NCBI GenBank assembly: GCA_013695175.1 | Contig: JACDAZ010000489.1 | Location: forward strand, 1 to 15,549 | Length of the DNA: 15,549 bases | From: Flavisolibacter sp. | GTDB taxonomy: Bacteria > Bacteroidota > Bacteroidia > Chitinophagales > Chitinophagaceae | Reading direction: 5' to 3' | Part shown: piece after piece, positions 14,586 to 15,549 of the stretch | Layout of the letters: each line of letters begins with the position of its first letter | Numbering within the stretch: position 1 is the stretch's first letter | Translations under genes and position numbers: made by a program | The notes under the pieces: model-generated | Seen by the model: only the letters and a program-made list of their open reading frames with translations | What the model was told of the DNA's origin: nothing | Databases searched by the model: none

Positions 14586-14975
14586 TTAAAAATCTTCATC
14601 GTCATCATCTTCAAACCCGCCATCATTGAAGAGATCTTTAAATTCTTCGTCATCAACTTTAAAATCTTCTTCTTCCTCGCCCTTTTTGGCAGCTCCCTTT
14701 TTTGATTTTGGAATATCAAACTCTTCAAAATCCGGATCCCACTCATCTGTTTCCTCTACGTCTGACTCTTCATCCAAATCATCTTCGTCATCGTCATCCA
14801 CAACTTTTTTGGAAGCAGCTTTTCCACGCTTTGGTTTTTCTTCCAAATCCAGTTCATCTTCATCATCGTCTTCATCAATATCTACTTTCTTTTTAGAAGC
14901 AGCTTTCTTTGCCATTGCAACTACATTTTCTTTTGTAGTAATCGGTGGTTTTTCTATTTCTAATAATACAGACAT
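14586..14975 (-). CDS. Acidic low-complexity protein of unknown function
   Basis: I do not recognise a characterised family. The 129-residue product has a short N-terminal segment (MSVLLEIEKPPITTKENVV) and then alternates basic AKKAASKKK / SKKGAAKK blocks with long Asp/Glu runs. The only ordered-looking motif is DEWDPDFEEFDIP; the tail is FEDDDDEDF. It is probably disordered, cytosolic or nucleoid-associated, with no signal peptide. Mixed Lys-Ala and acidic blocks suggest binding to nucleic acid or basic proteins, which is speculation. Three starts are in frame: a TTG at 15017, an ATG at 14975 and an ATG at 14915 (giving MAKKAASKKK). I chose 14975 because a promoter-like box ends 30 bases before it. 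It lies between purA and pabB on the same strand and may share transcripts with them. Repetitive GAT/GAA codons make the opposite strand look open too, which is an artefact. Confidence 0.75.
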   Translation of the reverse strand: MSVLLEIEKPPITTKENVVAMAKKAASKKKVDIDEDDDEDELDLEEKPKRGKAASKKVVDDDDEDDLDEESDVEETDEWDPDFEEFDIPKSKKGAAKKGEEEEDFKVDDEEFKDLFNDGGFEDDDDEDF

Positions 14976-15005
14976 ATAGTTTTTATTACCGGTGTAAAAT
15001 TTAGG

Positions 15006-15013
15006 CGAAGATT
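15006..15013 (-). promoter_or_regulatory. Putative -7 promoter box for the acidic-protein gene
   Basis: On the minus strand AATCTTCG followed by CC resembles the boxes before rny and the transglycosylase (shared 9-mer ATCTTCGCC). It lies 30 bases before the ATG at 14975. No convincing -33 element is visible. Confidence 0.3.
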
Positions 15014-15071
15014 TCAATTAGCCAAATTTTAGGAAAAATTTTTTTTATATGCCAAATCTTTAGAAGGTAAA

Positions 15072-15549
15072 TTAATTTTTTATTATCTGATCTCTGCCCG
15101 GTCCATTAGAAATGTACTGGACCGGTGTATTTAAAAATTTTTCAATAAACTGTACATATTCCTTCATCTCTCCCGGTAGATCATCTTTATCTTTTACAGC
15201 GGAGATGTCTTTTTCCCAGCCTTTAAAATTTTTATAGACAGTATCTATTTTCAGCTTATCCATTTGAAAAGGTACTTCTGTTATTTCTTTTTCATCAATT
15301 TTATATGCGGTGCAAACCTGCAATGTTTTAAAAGAGTCTAAAACATCGGCTTTGGTCATAATTATAGATGTCACTCCATTGATCATGCATGCAAATTTCA
15401 AAGCTATAAGATCAATCCAACCACACCTGCGTGGCCGTCCGGTAGTAGCTCCAAATTCAGAACCGAGTTTTCTTAATTCCTCTCCGGTTTCATCGTGCAA
15501 TTCTGTAGGGAATGGTCCACTGCCTACACGAGTACAATATGCTTTGGAT
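15072..15549 (-). CDS. purA: Adenylosuccinate synthase, C-terminal part
   Basis: PurA joins IMP and aspartate, using GTP, to make adenylosuccinate, the first committed step to AMP. The frame is open to the right edge of the window, reading KAYCTRVGSGPFPTELHDETG upstream of the internal TTG at 15500, so the gene continues outside; about 158 of roughly 420 residues are present. Diagnostic motifs are TRVGSGPFPTE, GSEFGATTGRPRRCGWIDL (the Arg-Pro-Arg-Arg-Cys-Gly-Trp stretch contacts IMP) and, near the end, VQYISNGPGRDQII, the conserved C-terminal guanine-binding region. The stop lies 96 bases before the acidic-protein ATG on the same strand. I see no clear hairpin terminator in between, so read-through into that gene is possible. 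Confidence 0.96.
   Translation of the reverse strand, partial: SKAYCTRVGSGPFPTELHDETGEELRKLGSEFGATTGRPRRCGWIDLIALKFACMINGVTSIIMTKADVLDSFKTLQVCTAYKIDEKEITEVPFQMDKLKIDTVYKNFKGWEKDISAVKDKDDLPGEMKEYVQFIEKFLNTPVQYISNGPGRDQIIKN

Noticed and set aside
14626..14979. Serine-rich open frame opposite the acidic-protein gene
   Set aside because: It is the complement of Asp/Glu codon runs (GAT and GAA read as ATC and TTC, or TCA and TCT in other frames), not a gene.
15021..15057. GCCAAAT direct repeats 30 bases apart (15021-15027 and 15051-15057)
   Set aside because: Seven bases in AT-rich DNA between purA and the next gene is too short to call a regulatory repeat.
1..15549. CRISPR arrays, tRNA or rRNA genes, complete insertion sequences, prophage or defence islands
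   Set aside because: A read of both strands shows no regularly spaced repeats, no tRNA cloverleaf or CCA-type ends, no transposase or integrase and no phage structural genes; the only defence-like item is the parDE pair.

Overview
The window reads as chromosomal sequence from a Bacteroidota bacterium, most likely of the Chitinophagaceae or a close relative. This is inferred from three things. The DNA is AT-rich. Genes lack Shine-Dalgarno sequences, and several are preceded by boxes resembling the Bacteroidota -7 element TAnnTTTG. The gene set and protein styles also fit: class 2 PyrD, RNase Y, the pheT-zapA-rny order, and a UbiD-family enzyme in a lineage expected to use menaquinone. The species cannot be named from the sequence alone.

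Layout. 1-477 is the 3' end of pyrD (+). It converges on and overlaps rsmE (-), which lies downstream of dnaB (-) beyond an intrinsic terminator. A 479-bp AT-rich gap (2778-3256) holding two perfect palindromes separates dnaB from the divergent pheT (+). pheT starts a + strand run: pheT, a 94-aa coiled-coil protein (4-base overlap), zapA and rny. From about 8.0 to 11.3 kb the character changes. A GC-richer ubiD-family gene (-), a parDE-type toxin-antitoxin pair (-) and about 580 bp of apparently eroded DNA sit between rny and rplS. The + strand then carries rplS, tatA and a secreted lytic transglycosylase. The right end is a - strand run: purA (3' part), an acidic low-complexity protein, and pabB, which converges on the transglycosylase and shares a bidirectional terminator with it.

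Functions. Most genes are housekeeping: pyrimidine and purine synthesis (pyrD, purA), folate precursor synthesis (pabB), replication (dnaB), translation and ribosome modification (pheT, rplS, rsmE), RNA turnover (rny), division (zapA), protein export (tatA) and wall remodelling (lytic transglycosylase). Only the ubiD-parDE segment looks accessory.

I see no convincing new multi-gene system. The observations most worth a second look are a 17-bp perfect inverted repeat with terminator architecture inside the first codons of pabB, covering its likely ATG; the unassigned coiled-coil gene between pheT and zapA; the palindromes in the dnaB/pheT gap; a 9-mer promoter-like box (ATCTTCGCC) shared by three genes; and the eroded ORF upstream of rplS.
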